From Paenibacillus sp. FSL H3-0469 (GTDB lineage Bacteria > Bacillota > Bacilli > Paenibacillales > Paenibacillaceae), in assembly GCF_038051945.1 (NCBI RefSeq), contig NZ_CP150302.1:868001-932000 (forward strand): 64,000 nt of DNA. The letters are read 5' to 3'. This document shows positions 17,489-25,600 of this stretch, in pieces. Each line of letters opens with the position of its first letter. The stretch's first letter is position 1. The notes under the pieces are model-generated. The model saw nothing but the letters and a program-made list of their open reading frames with translations, was not told where the DNA came from and searched no databases. The position numbers and the translations under genes were made by a program.

Positions 17489-18274
17489 TTAAGATTGTTT
17501 TCTCGCTTTAATCACAGTAGAGACGATGTATTGCTCAACGTTCGCACCGGGAACCCAATCTTTGATAAATGTTCTGGATTCGTCTTTGGGCTCAATATGG
17601 ATCTCAGTAAAGCCGCTTTCCTGAAGCATCATCTCCAGATCAGAAATGAAAGAGGCCCCGGAGATACAACCCGAATATAATTCGCCCAGGTCATTTTTGA
17701 TCTCGGGGGGTAGCTCAGCTGTAGTTACAATATCAGAGATGGCCAGACGCCCTCCGGGCATAAGTACGCGATAGGCTTCACGGAATACTTGCTGCTTATC
17801 AGGCGAGAGGTTAATCACACAGTTGGAGATTATGACATTAACCGAATTGTCGGCCGCCGGAAGATGTTCAATTTCTCCCAACCTGAATTCGGTATTATTA
17901 AACTTACCTTTAATGGCATTATCTCTTGCCCGGCTAATCATCTCAGGAGTCATATCTACACCGATAACATGGCCTTGTTCACCTACCTGCCGGGAAGCGA
18001 GGAAGCAATCGAACCCGCCGCCGCTCCCGAGATCCATAACATATTCACCTGCCCGCAGTTCAGCAATAGCCTGGGGGTTGCCGCATCCAAGTCCTAGATT
18101 TGCGCCTTCAGGAACAGCAGCGAGATCTTCGTTTGAATACCCTAATTCAGCGGATATAGCATCATAATCAGCAGAGGAGCAGCAGGAAGAGGCAGGTTCG
18201 ACCTTATTTACAGCAATCGTTTGATAACGTCCCCGTACATTTTGGCGGATTTGGTCATTCGTAAGTTTGTTCAT
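17489..18274 (-). CDS. arsM: Arsenite S-adenosylmethionine methyltransferase
   Basis: Protein of 261 residues. SAM-binding motif VMDLGSGGGFDCFLA followed by GVDMTPEMISRAR. Cysteines at the positions expected for As(III) binding are present: an N-terminal SSCCSS pair, NCVINLSPDK and SGCISGA. These, together with the N-terminal REVRGRYQ-like helix (NVRGRYQTIAV), mark the ArsM family, which converts arsenite to methylated forms. It is preceded by a perfect 14-base palindrome at 18300-18313, probably the operator of the neighbouring MarR protein. Confidence 0.9.
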   Translation of the reverse strand: MNKLTNDQIRQNVRGRYQTIAVNKVEPASSCCSSADYDAISAELGYSNEDLAAVPEGANLGLGCGNPQAIAELRAGEYVMDLGSGGGFDCFLASRQVGEQGHVIGVDMTPEMISRARDNAIKGKFNNTEFRLGEIEHLPAADNSVNVIISNCVINLSPDKQQVFREAYRVLMPGGRLAISDIVTTAELPPEIKNDLGELYSGCISGASFISDLEMMLQESGFTEIHIEPKDESRTFIKDWVPGANVEQYIVSTVIKARKQS

Positions 18275-18299
18275 GAATACACACTCCTTATCATTAAAA

Positions 18300-18313
18300 T
18301 AACTTGCAAGTTA
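18300..18313 (-). promoter_or_regulatory. Palindromic operator upstream of arsM
   Basis: TAACTTGCAAGTTA is a perfect 14-base palindrome located between the marR-like gene and arsM. It shares the TTGCAA core with sequences upstream of the marR-like gene, consistent with one regulator binding both. Confidence 0.6.
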
Positions 18314-18333
18314 CAAATAAAGACCAAGGGAAA

Positions 18334-18783
18334 TCACCCTTTAACAGGTGCGCAGCAATTGCTGGATTTCCCCATAGCATCGTTGAAAAGCTTGATGGAT
18401 CGTAGCAATGTTTCTACTTCAAACTCACTCATATGCGAGAAGGCTTCATTCAGGTATTCATTCATTTGTTGATCAATAGTTGCAGCCACCAGTTTTCCTT
18501 CGGAAGTAAGGGAAAGGGTATAGATTCTCCGATCGCTGGGTTCAGGTGTCTTTTTTACCAAATTCATTTTCACCAACGACTGGACTTGTCTGCTGAAGGT
18601 GGTAATGTCCGTGCCCAGTGCTTCGGCAACTTGCTGCATGGAGGGATTATGGCTCCGGGCGATCTCATAAAGCAGATGGCTTTGGGCCGCGGATAGTTTA
18701 CATCCCCTTACGCTGCAGCAGTCCTTATTGAGCAATCCTAAACGCCGGGTCATGATTTGAAATAGTTCTCGTGGGGTTTCCAT
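18334..18783 (-). CDS. MarR-family regulator with cysteine clusters
   Basis: Winged-helix regulator of 149 residues: PSMQQVAEALGTDITTFSRQVQSLVKMNLVKKTPEPSDRRIYTLSLT is the MarR DNA-binding core. Two cysteine groups are unusual: CCSVRGC before the first helix (residues about 20-26) and NCC near the C-terminus. Such pairs could bind As(III) and thereby sense arsenic. I start at ATG 18783 (METPRELF) because AAGAGGTG lies 7 bases upstream. The gene lies directly upstream of arsM and the arsN-like gene on the same strand, so it probably regulates them. Arsenic sensing is inference. Confidence 0.82.
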   Translation of the reverse strand: METPRELFQIMTRRLGLLNKDCCSVRGCKLSAAQSHLLYEIARSHNPSMQQVAEALGTDITTFSRQVQSLVKMNLVKKTPEPSDRRIYTLSLTSEGKLVAATIDQQMNEYLNEAFSHMSEFEVETLLRSIKLFNDAMGKSSNCCAPVKG

Positions 18784-18809
18784 GTGTTCACCTCTTGAAC
18801 TGGTTATAC

Positions 18810-18823
18810 TGCAATTGATTGCA
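18810..18823 (-). promoter_or_regulatory. Inverted repeat upstream of the marR-like gene
   Basis: TGCAATTGATTGCA has six-base arms (TGCAAT/ATTGCA) around TG and is followed by another TGCAA. Likely autoregulatory site of the MarR protein. Confidence 0.5.
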
Positions 18824-18875
18824 AAATGCAAATATTATTTTAATCTGGTTGCTAATTGGCCATTAAGGTCTTAGA

Positions 18876-18895
18876 ATATAAGTATTGCCTTATAT
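18876..18895 (+). promoter_or_regulatory. ArsR-type operator upstream of arsR
   Basis: ATATAAG-TATTGC-CTTATAT is a perfect seven-base dyad just upstream of arsR, matching the AT-rich inverted repeats recognised by ArsR/SmtB repressors. Confidence 0.6.
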
Positions 18896-18914
18896 AGATG
18901 GGAGGAGCTTTTAA

Positions 18915-19241
18915 ATGAATGTACTAAATGAACTTGCGGAAGATTTAAAACTCCTTGGAGATAAAACACGGCTCACGATTCTAACCCTTTTAAAAGAACG
19001 GGAGTGGTGTGTATGTGAATTCGTGGATCTTTTTGACATCTCCCAACCAGCCGTAAGCCAGCATCTGCGCAAATTGAAAAGCAGCGGATTGGTTAAGGAA
19101 CAGAAAAAAGGCCAGTGGGTGTATTACTCTTTAAGCATTGAAGATAAGCCTCATGTTGCGGCCATTCTTCAGCTTACACCGGATACCAGCTTCATTCTAT
19201 CCAGTTTAAACAAGCCGTCTGGTGCTGCCTGCTGCGAGTAA
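18915..19241 (+). CDS. arsR: ArsR-family arsenic repressor
   Basis: Repressor of 108 residues. The As(III)-binding CxC lies in REWCVCEFVDLF at the start of the recognition region, followed by ISQPAVSQHLRKLKSSGLVKEQKKGQWVYYSL, the winged helix-turn-helix. A C-terminal CC pair (GAACCE) may also bind metal. ATG at 18915 follows GGGAGGAG. Heads the arsR-arsB remnant-arsC group and is expected to dissociate from DNA on binding arsenite or antimonite. Confidence 0.92.
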   Translation: MNVLNELAEDLKLLGDKTRLTILTLLKEREWCVCEFVDLFDISQPAVSQHLRKLKSSGLVKEQKKGQWVYYSLSIEDKPHVAAILQLTPDTSFILSSLNKPSGAACCE

Positions 19242-19325
19242 TATTTTGATATTGAATATATAAGCATATAATTATATAATGATGTACGTTAGTATACTTA
19301 AGGATTTGAAGGGAGTGCTCTGGAA

Positions 19326-19760
19326 TGTGTTATAGGCATGTATGTTGTCGTATATGGTCTAAGAAATGCGGGGCTTACCCATGTATTAGCTGATGTCATC
19401 CAGGCCGTTGCAGACCAAGGGTTGTTCGCAGCAACGATGGGGACGGGCTTTATAGCTGCGGTAATCTCCTCCATAATGAACAACATGCCTACTGTAATGA
19501 TTGATGCACTGGCCATTGATGCCACGAACACTTCCGCACTGATTAAGGAAGCTTTGATTTATGCAAATGTTATTGGTTCTGACTTAGGTCCGAAGATAAC
19601 ACCCATTGGTTCACTGGCTACCTTACTGTGGCTGCACGTGCTTTCCACCAAAGGAGTAAAGATATCCTGGGGAACATACTTCAAAACAGGCATTATTTTG
19701 ACGATCCCAACGCTGGTCATCACACTGCTAGGTTTATATATAACCTTGAATCTATTTTAA
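19326..19760 (+). pseudogene. arsB: arsB remnant (C-terminal third of arsenite efflux pump)
   Basis: The frame reads [17 protein letters not shown], then [18 protein letters not shown] and [27 protein letters not shown], which are the C-terminal segments of ArsB, a roughly 430-residue, twelve-helix arsenite carrier. Only about 145 residues remain, so at least the first eight helices are gone. A ribosome-binding-like sequence GAAGGGAG sits a few bases before the junction, as if an internal deletion joined the original start region to codon 290 or so. An in-frame ATG at 19338 could make a 140-residue membrane fragment, but transport by it alone is unlikely. Confidence 0.8.
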
Positions 19761-19781
19761 AATCAAAGGAGACTGCAGCTC

Positions 19782-20201
19782 ATGAATAAGAAAACCATTT
19801 ACTTCTTATGTACAGGAAACTCCTGCCGGAGCCAGATGGCGGAAGGCTGGGCCAAAAAATATTTGGGTGAGGAGTGGAAAGTATACAGCGCCGGCATAGA
19901 GGCTCATGGTCTGAATCCGAAAGCCGTTCAGGCGATGAGTGAAGCAGGTATAGATATCTCAGGTCAAACGTCTGATATTATTGATCCGCAATTGCTCAAC
20001 AGCTCCGATCTAGTTATTACATTGTGTGGAGACGCAGCTGACAAATGCCCTATTACGCCGCCTCAGGTGAAACGTGAGCACTGGGGATTCGATGATCCAG
20101 CGAAGGCTCAAGGAACAGATGAGGAAAAATGGGCGGTGTTTCAGCGGGTTCGTGATCAAGTGGGTGAGCGCATTAAACGATTTGCTGAAACAGGTGAATA
20201 G
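19782..20201 (+). CDS. arsC: Thioredoxin-dependent arsenate reductase
   Basis: Protein of 139 residues of the low-molecular-weight tyrosine phosphatase type: active-site loop [14 protein letters not shown] at the N-terminus, then the second and third cysteines in [15 protein letters not shown], and the [12 protein letters not shown] segment. It reduces arsenate to arsenite with thioredoxin. Since arsB is broken, the arsenite formed would need the ArsM methylation route or a pump encoded elsewhere. ATG follows AAAGGAGA. Confidence 0.93.
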   Translation: MNKKTIYFLCTGNSCRSQMAEGWAKKYLGEEWKVYSAGIEAHGLNPKAVQAMSEAGIDISGQTSDIIDPQLLNSSDLVITLCGDAADKCPITPPQVKREHWGFDDPAKAQGTDEEKWAVFQRVRDQVGERIKRFAETGE

Positions 20202-20259
20202 TTTTTATATCCAGAAACATAATTATTGTGTCTGGACAATAACACAGTCCTATAAGATC

Positions 20260-20281
20260 CCGCGCCCAGCGCGGTTTTTTT
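20260..20281 (+). terminator. Rho-independent terminator after arsC
   Basis: CCGCGC and GCGCGG pair around a three-base loop, followed by seven T residues. Confidence 0.85.
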
Positions 20282-20300
20282 GTTGTAAGGGGGAGACAAA

Positions 20301-20346
20301 AAGGCTGAGCCCAAAGTCATATCCTTGACTTAGGCTCAGCCTTTTG
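20301..20346. terminator. Terminator hairpin, second copy
   Basis: Same long hairpin as at 2735-2780 (AAGGCTGAGCC/GGCTCAGCCTT). Lies between convergent arsC and the SUFU-domain gene and can serve the latter. Confidence 0.8.
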
Positions 20347-20374
20347 CTGTTTCAAACCCGTTCATCCGGGCCAG

Positions 20375-21118
20375 TTATTTACACGCGTTACGTCTATTCG
20401 GATTCAGAACGAGGAAATCCTCTGGAAGCTCGAACAGCTTGGCCACCAGTTCGTCCATGCCGGACTCCAGCTTGAATTCCATTTCCTCCCGGTACAGGGG
20501 AACCAGGAAATAAACCTGAACCTGATTGCCGTCTTTCGTATGGACGGTGCTAACCTCTTCCGGCAGAGCATAGAGGATCATGCCGGACAACCCAGTGTTA
20601 GACGCATAGGGCTCGTAATCCTCAGTGTTAGGGATCGTATGTCCATATCCAAGCCATGTCTGATACATATGCGGGAACCGGGCAAGCATCTTCATCAGCC
20701 GGATCGGCCAGTAGTTCTCCTCCGACTCAAAATCCTCCTGCGTAAGCGGCCAGTCCGCCGGCAAAAACATCATCAGCTCCGCGCGTTCCAGATGCTTGTA
20801 CTCTTCACGGATCTCCTGCGGGAGCGTCATCGGCAGATCGCTCATCCCATTGGTGTACAGCACCCGGTATGGCTCATCAGGTGTAGCTTCCATAATATTC
20901 ACATCAATATGTACGATGTCAGAAATCAGCTCATGGAACACGCCGGTTTCCCGGTTGGGAAAGACCCGATTGAAATGTTCGTTTAATTCTTCCATGTACA
21001 GAATATTGGAGGGAGGTGTAATCTGCTGCTCATCCAGAGCGTCATAACCATAAATGATGGTACCGTCTTCCGATTTGCCCATTTCATTGCCGCCAAACCA
21101 TTTTTTGAAAAAGTTCAT
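20375..21118 (-). CDS. Suppressor-of-fused (SUFU) domain protein
   Basis: Protein of 247 residues. The central part (VFHELISDIVHIDVNIMEATPDEPYRVLYTNGMSDLPMTLP, then LERAELMMFLPADWPL and YWPIRLMKMLARFPH) is the bacterial SUFU domain, named after the eukaryotic Hedgehog-pathway protein. The bacterial function is not established; many such proteins are immunity-like or of unknown role. A piece of this gene's sequence (20905-20920) is left in the duplicated locus at 2792-2807, showing that the gene was once copied there and deleted. Confidence 0.8.
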   Translation of the reverse strand: MNFFKKWFGGNEMGKSEDGTIIYGYDALDEQQITPPSNILYMEELNEHFNRVFPNRETGVFHELISDIVHIDVNIMEATPDEPYRVLYTNGMSDLPMTLPQEIREEYKHLERAELMMFLPADWPLTQEDFESEENYWPIRLMKMLARFPHMYQTWLGYGHTIPNTEDYEPYASNTGLSGMILYALPEEVSTVHTKDGNQVQVYFLVPLYREEMEFKLESGMDELVAKLFELPEDFLVLNPNRRNACK

Positions 21119-21256
21119 GTCTTTGCGCTCCTCTGTGTGGGTATATAATTAAAGTGCGAAAAGAAAATAGAAGGTTTGAAACCTCACTTGAAAGTATAAC
21201 AAAAGGCATAGCCCGGAGCGATGGGTCTATCGATTCGAATTACAAAAGGAGTATTT

Positions 21257-21802
21257 ATGAACTATATCATTTTTGATCTGGAAGCCACTTGTTGGGAAAA
21301 TGACCGCAAAAGGCAAAACGAAATTATTGAGATCGGAGCCGTAAAACTCAATGAAAGACTGAAGACTGTGAGCGATTTTCGAATTTTTGTAAAGCCCGCA
21401 TTAAGCCCACAGCTTTCCGATTTTTGTAAGCAGCTTACCTCCATCTCTCAGGCGGATGTGGATGCTGCAGTGTATTTTCCGCAGGCAATAAGTCAATTTC
21501 AAGAGTGGATAGGTAACGAACCTTATGTCCTCTGCTCCTGGGGGTTTTATGATAAAAACCAGTTGCAGAAGGATTGTGCACTACATCAAATCGCAAGTGA
21601 ATGGACGGATAACCATATCAGTCTCAAGCATCAGCACGGGAGAATGATTGGTAAGGAGAGGGGAGTAGGCATGGAAAGAGCCTTGACTATGCTTAAACTG
21701 CCGCTTGAAGGTACTCACCATAGAGGTATCGATGATGCCAAGAACATTGCGAAAATATTCGTTAAGATTTTTGACCAAATATTATTTGCAGGAAATGATT
21801 AA
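21257..21802 (+). CDS. DEDDh 3'-5' exonuclease, KapD-like
   Basis: Protein of 181 residues with the full DEDDh set: motif I FDLEATCWEN, motif II Asp in WGFYDKNQL and motif III HHRGIDDAKN (His and Asp). These coordinate the two metal ions that cut nucleotides from a 3' end. Similar small proteins are annotated as KapD or ERI-1-like exonucleases; the natural substrate is unknown. The start at 21257 has AAAAGGAG upstream; the frame extends further but without another good site. It is the intact parent of the truncated copy at 4091-4582. Confidence 0.85.
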   Translation: MNYIIFDLEATCWENDRKRQNEIIEIGAVKLNERLKTVSDFRIFVKPALSPQLSDFCKQLTSISQADVDAAVYFPQAISQFQEWIGNEPYVLCSWGFYDKNQLQKDCALHQIASEWTDNHISLKHQHGRMIGKERGVGMERALTMLKLPLEGTHHRGIDDAKNIAKIFVKIFDQILFAGND

Positions 21803-21988
21803 TCCTGGCAGGCAAATCATTTTAAGGTCTGAAAAGTTTCTCTGGAAATGTGCTCATACATTTGAAGAAGATACCAGGAATAGGTTCCAGAGAGTACTGC
21901 TGTTTCTTCCAGCATGGGGAATGTCTGTATTAGCCTTACCGTTTACTTTTTTGAGAAGGCTTGGCTAAAACCCATATTAAGAAATATT

Positions 21989-22073
21989 ATTATTAAAACA
22001 ACTCTAAGGAGTTGTTTTTTTCTGGCCAGAAGGGGACTTGTCGCCAATGGGGCCATGTTCTTGTCATAGGTTC
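21989..22073. repeat. Intergenic repeat with terminator hairpin, copy 1
   Basis: Contains the hairpin AAACAACTC-TAAG-GAGTTGTTT plus seven T residues (21996-22021), followed by CGCCAATGGGGCCATGTTC. About four fifths of its bases match 44095-44180. On the reverse strand both copies read the peptide QE(H/L)GPIGD, suggesting they are the tail of one former protein gene and its terminator. Confidence 0.7.
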
Positions 22074-22149
22074 AGCAATTATTGAGGAAGTTGGCATCTA
22101 TTAATAAACTATAAACATTCGATAGCTTGTTAAACCCAATCCACCGAAA

Positions 22150-22340
22150 ATCTAACGGACCGGAGAGATCTTATCCCCGCGAAAACGCCACTTTTTGCAG
22201 CGTAACGGACTCAGGCGACCTTATAGTCTCTCTATGAGACGTTTCGGAGCTGACGTGTAAAGGATAAGGCCTGTGGAGTCCCTTATTCACCCAATTGGCG
22301 ACTTTCTTCCCAAATAAAAGCACCTCAGTCCGTTACGCTA
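22150..22340. repeat. Structured intergenic repeat element
   Basis: AGCGTAACGGACTCAGG at 22199-22215 is the inverse of CCTCAGTCCGTTACGCT at 22323-22339 with one mismatch, enclosing about 107 bases. A related unit, CTAACGGAC followed by GAGAGATCTTAT, lies at 22152-22173, so there is a tandem as well as an inverted arrangement. It has no transposase and resembles the palindromic repeats or MITEs common between Paenibacillus genes. Confidence 0.65.
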
Positions 22341-22509
22341 AGCCAAACGCCCCTGAAGAACAAGGCCCGCTTGGAAAAAAGATGTAATTCGAAGGGGAAT
22401 TGCGTCTGCTCCACCATTTTAAATCTGATGAAGTACTAGATTGATACTTGAATAAATTGTGAAATTCTACATAGGGTGAAATAACAACTAATTTATGGAG
22501 GAGGAAATC

Positions 22510-22566
22510 ATGAAAGCGCTATTATATCCGCGCTGTTATATCCGCTGCGATGAAGTAAGCTGTTGA
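22510..22566 (+). CDS. Short reading frame of 18 codons with strong ribosome binding site
   Basis: Encodes MKALLYPRCYIRCDEVSC after GGAGGAGGAAATC, one of the best ribosome binding sites in the window. Within it the 14-base unit GCT-A/G-TTATATCCGC occurs twice in tandem. It ends 63 bases before the giant SLH gene and could be a leader peptide or the start of a deleted gene. No homologue is recognised. Confidence 0.35.
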   Translation: MKALLYPRCYIRCDEVSC

Positions 22567-22629
22567 AGCCTTGGTGTTTACGATATGGGTAAGCCGTGGG
22601 TGCACGGATCGAAAAAAGGAGGATTTTCA

Positions 22630-25600
22630 ATGATATCAAAACGATTTGGCAAAATGCTCGTGTTCCTATGTTGCTTGCTAATGGTGGCGTCACTAATGCC
22701 TGCCAGCTTTGCCGCCGCCACTGACAACAACGAGTATACAGAAGCACTTAATGGCGACAGCAGTTCTACAGATCTTACAAGCTTGCAGACAAATGAAACG
22801 CCTACCGCCATTTTTGGAACTCCCGAACTCGGGTCAAACGACCCGCTGTGGGCCCTGACCATGGAGCATCTCATCAACAAAAGCACGGTGCCCGGCGACC
22901 CCAGGCCCCATTCCACAGGCACAGCCAGGATCCTTTGGGACCAAGACTACCTGTATGCCCGCGTAGTCGTGGAGGACAGCAATCTATATCAGGGACCCGG
23001 CAATGATTATCAGTACGACGGCCTGGAGTTTTATGCCGGCGCCGGAACCCAAGGCGCGAATCAATGGCGCATCAGCGCGGCAGGCGTGTTTTCAGGGCAA
23101 AACGCTCCGGGCAGAGCTGCGTGGACTGAGATCACGGACACAGGATATATCGTGGAGATGAGAATCCCTAAAAGAACCTTGAACTTGCAGGCAGGCCCGT
23201 TTACCTTTGAAGTTTATATCAATAACTCGTCGGAAAAGGGCGGTGACCGCTATGAAGTCGTTTCCTGTTTCGGAATTCCGGACGCGGCTTACAACAATGC
23301 TGCTTCTTATACAAACAGCCTGAATCTCATTGCCGCTAGTGGAGCGGACGAGAGATTCTCAATCACCGCCACGGCGGAATCGGGCGGCCGAATAACGCCG
23401 AACGCACCCGGCAATGTTCTGAGAATAGCTAGCGGCTCAGACCAAACCTTTACGGTTACCCCCGATTACGGCAAAATTGTAGATACCGTAAAGGTAGACG
23501 GAGAGGACGCAGTTCTATCCGATGATGGCACTTATACCTTTTCAAATATTGTCGCTAACCATACCCTTCAAGTGACATTCAAAAATGATTCGACCGCGGA
23601 GTTGCTCCCCTTTATTGTATGGAATGACAACTTCGCGCGTGGCGAGTACACGACGGCTGTCATCATTGACTTAGGCGAAGGGAAGGCGGCGGAAGGCTCC
23701 AAGCTTAATCCGGACTTGTTTACCGTTTCGGCCAGGAACACGACCCTGAACGGCGACTCGGTAACCTTTGAAGGGACGCGCAAGATCACTAGGGTATACG
23801 CCAATGACGAACCGAAGGTACGCGGCTATCTGGGGACGGTAAGCCGTTCACCGGATTATCAGGAGGGACTGGAACGCGGCCGTTACATCGTAGTTGAGTT
23901 TGAGTTTTATTCAGAGAGCGGCGGCAATATAACACTGGATGGCAACATGAACTCAACCAAACAGGTTTACAGCGTCGTCCAAAACGGCGAGATCCCACTG
24001 ACAGAAGGGGATCCGCTTAACTACGCGGTTTTTGAACAGAAAAAAGTTGTGAATCCGATCCTTGATCAATTTACAGCACCTACGGGCAATTCGGTCAATC
24101 GCGCGCTCTACCTTCACAAGGATGGAAACGGTGAAGTGTCGCGGGGCTTGCCGCTGTATGTCTATACCCACGGCAGGGGACGCGGCGGCACAAGCGCTGC
24201 GACTGACCCAAAAGCGGCGATGAAATCCGCCAACGGCTCGGTCGCTCTGATGAAGAAAATGGAAAAGTCCCCCGAGAAATACGCCAGCCATATCCTGAAT
24301 ATTTCCTATAATGGCACGAGTACTCCCTCCACAGCCAATGTTAAGAAGGTTATAGATGACCTGGTTGCCAGCGGTGCAGTAGACCCTAACCGTATTTACG
24401 CGGCGGGCTTCTCATGGGGCGGTCAGTATACGAACAGCTTAATTAACGCTTATCCCGGCTTCTTCGCGTCCGCCGCACCTATGTCTCCGGTAAGCGGCTC
24501 ACCGAACGCGAACGCCAACTACGTTCACACCAACCTGGCCTATTGGATGTTTATCAATGAGTATAACGTTGGAGTATACCAGACTAACCTCGCTAACTTC
24601 ATAAACACCAATATGCCAAAAATGATCAACGCGAAAGCTTCGCGCTTTGAGAGCAATGAGGCTCTTGTATGGCCTTACAATCAATTTGATCAGCCGAATC
24701 AGAAACCGAATCCGAACCATTCACCTGCCCTGAGTGATTCGGTGGCGCATGAAGTTGAAGCGGCTGTTCTTTACAATGACATAACGATGGGGACTTGGAG
24801 CATAGCGCCAACAGCGCAGTCCTCTAACTTGCCGGCTTGGAACAATGATTACACTGACGTCTTTGATTGGATGTTCGCGCAGACCACAGCAAACCATCGG
24901 CCTGTTGCCGGATACGGTTCACCTGTACTCAGCACTAACGACAAACTGTGGGAACAAGCTGCGGAGTTTGACATCAACAACAGTAGCGCACCCGACCAGA
25001 AGATAGGCCCCAAGGCTACCGGCAAAGCCAAAGTATTTTGGGACGAAGACTACCTGTATGCACGCGTTGTGGTTACAGACCCGAATGTGTGCTTCGGTCA
25101 CACTCCTGGCACTGAGTACATGACCGACAGTGTGGAATTTTATGTCGGTGACGGAAGAAGCGGCTCTAACCAGTGGCGTATTGGCGCAAGCGGTATTTTC
25201 TCAGGTCAAACCGCTGCGGGCCGCGACGGTTCGGTTACACGAACGGACACCGGGTATATCGCGGAAGTGAAGATACCTAGAAGAACCATTGAATTCACGA
25301 GCAATTCCCCGATTACGTTTGATGTGTACATCAATAACTCAACGGGTGCGGGGAATGACCGTTATGAGGTGGTATCCGCTTTAGGTAAGCCCGACGCGGG
25401 TTATGGCAGTTCTGACAGCTTCAAGAATAGCTTGTTGCTGCTTGGGAGCTCCACGGTATCCAGGCACCCCGTTAACGCCACGGCAGGATTAAACGGCACC
25501 ATCTCGCCATCCGGCTTGATTCGGGTAGCTGACGGCGGAAACCAATCCTTTACATTCACTCCGATCAGCGGTTATGTCGTGGATACCGTAACTGTAAATG

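Larger units (their letters stand above)
21803..22509. other. Gene-free stretch holding a terminator and repeats
   Basis: I see no supported coding region here. It holds a terminator and conserved repeat (21989-22073), an inverted and tandem repeat element (22150-22340) and, at its right end, the upstream region of a short reading frame. Confidence 0.6.

Noticed and set aside
22585-22629. Extended start of the SLH protein at 22585
   Set aside because: The ATG at 22630 has AAGGAGG and directly begins a signal peptide.
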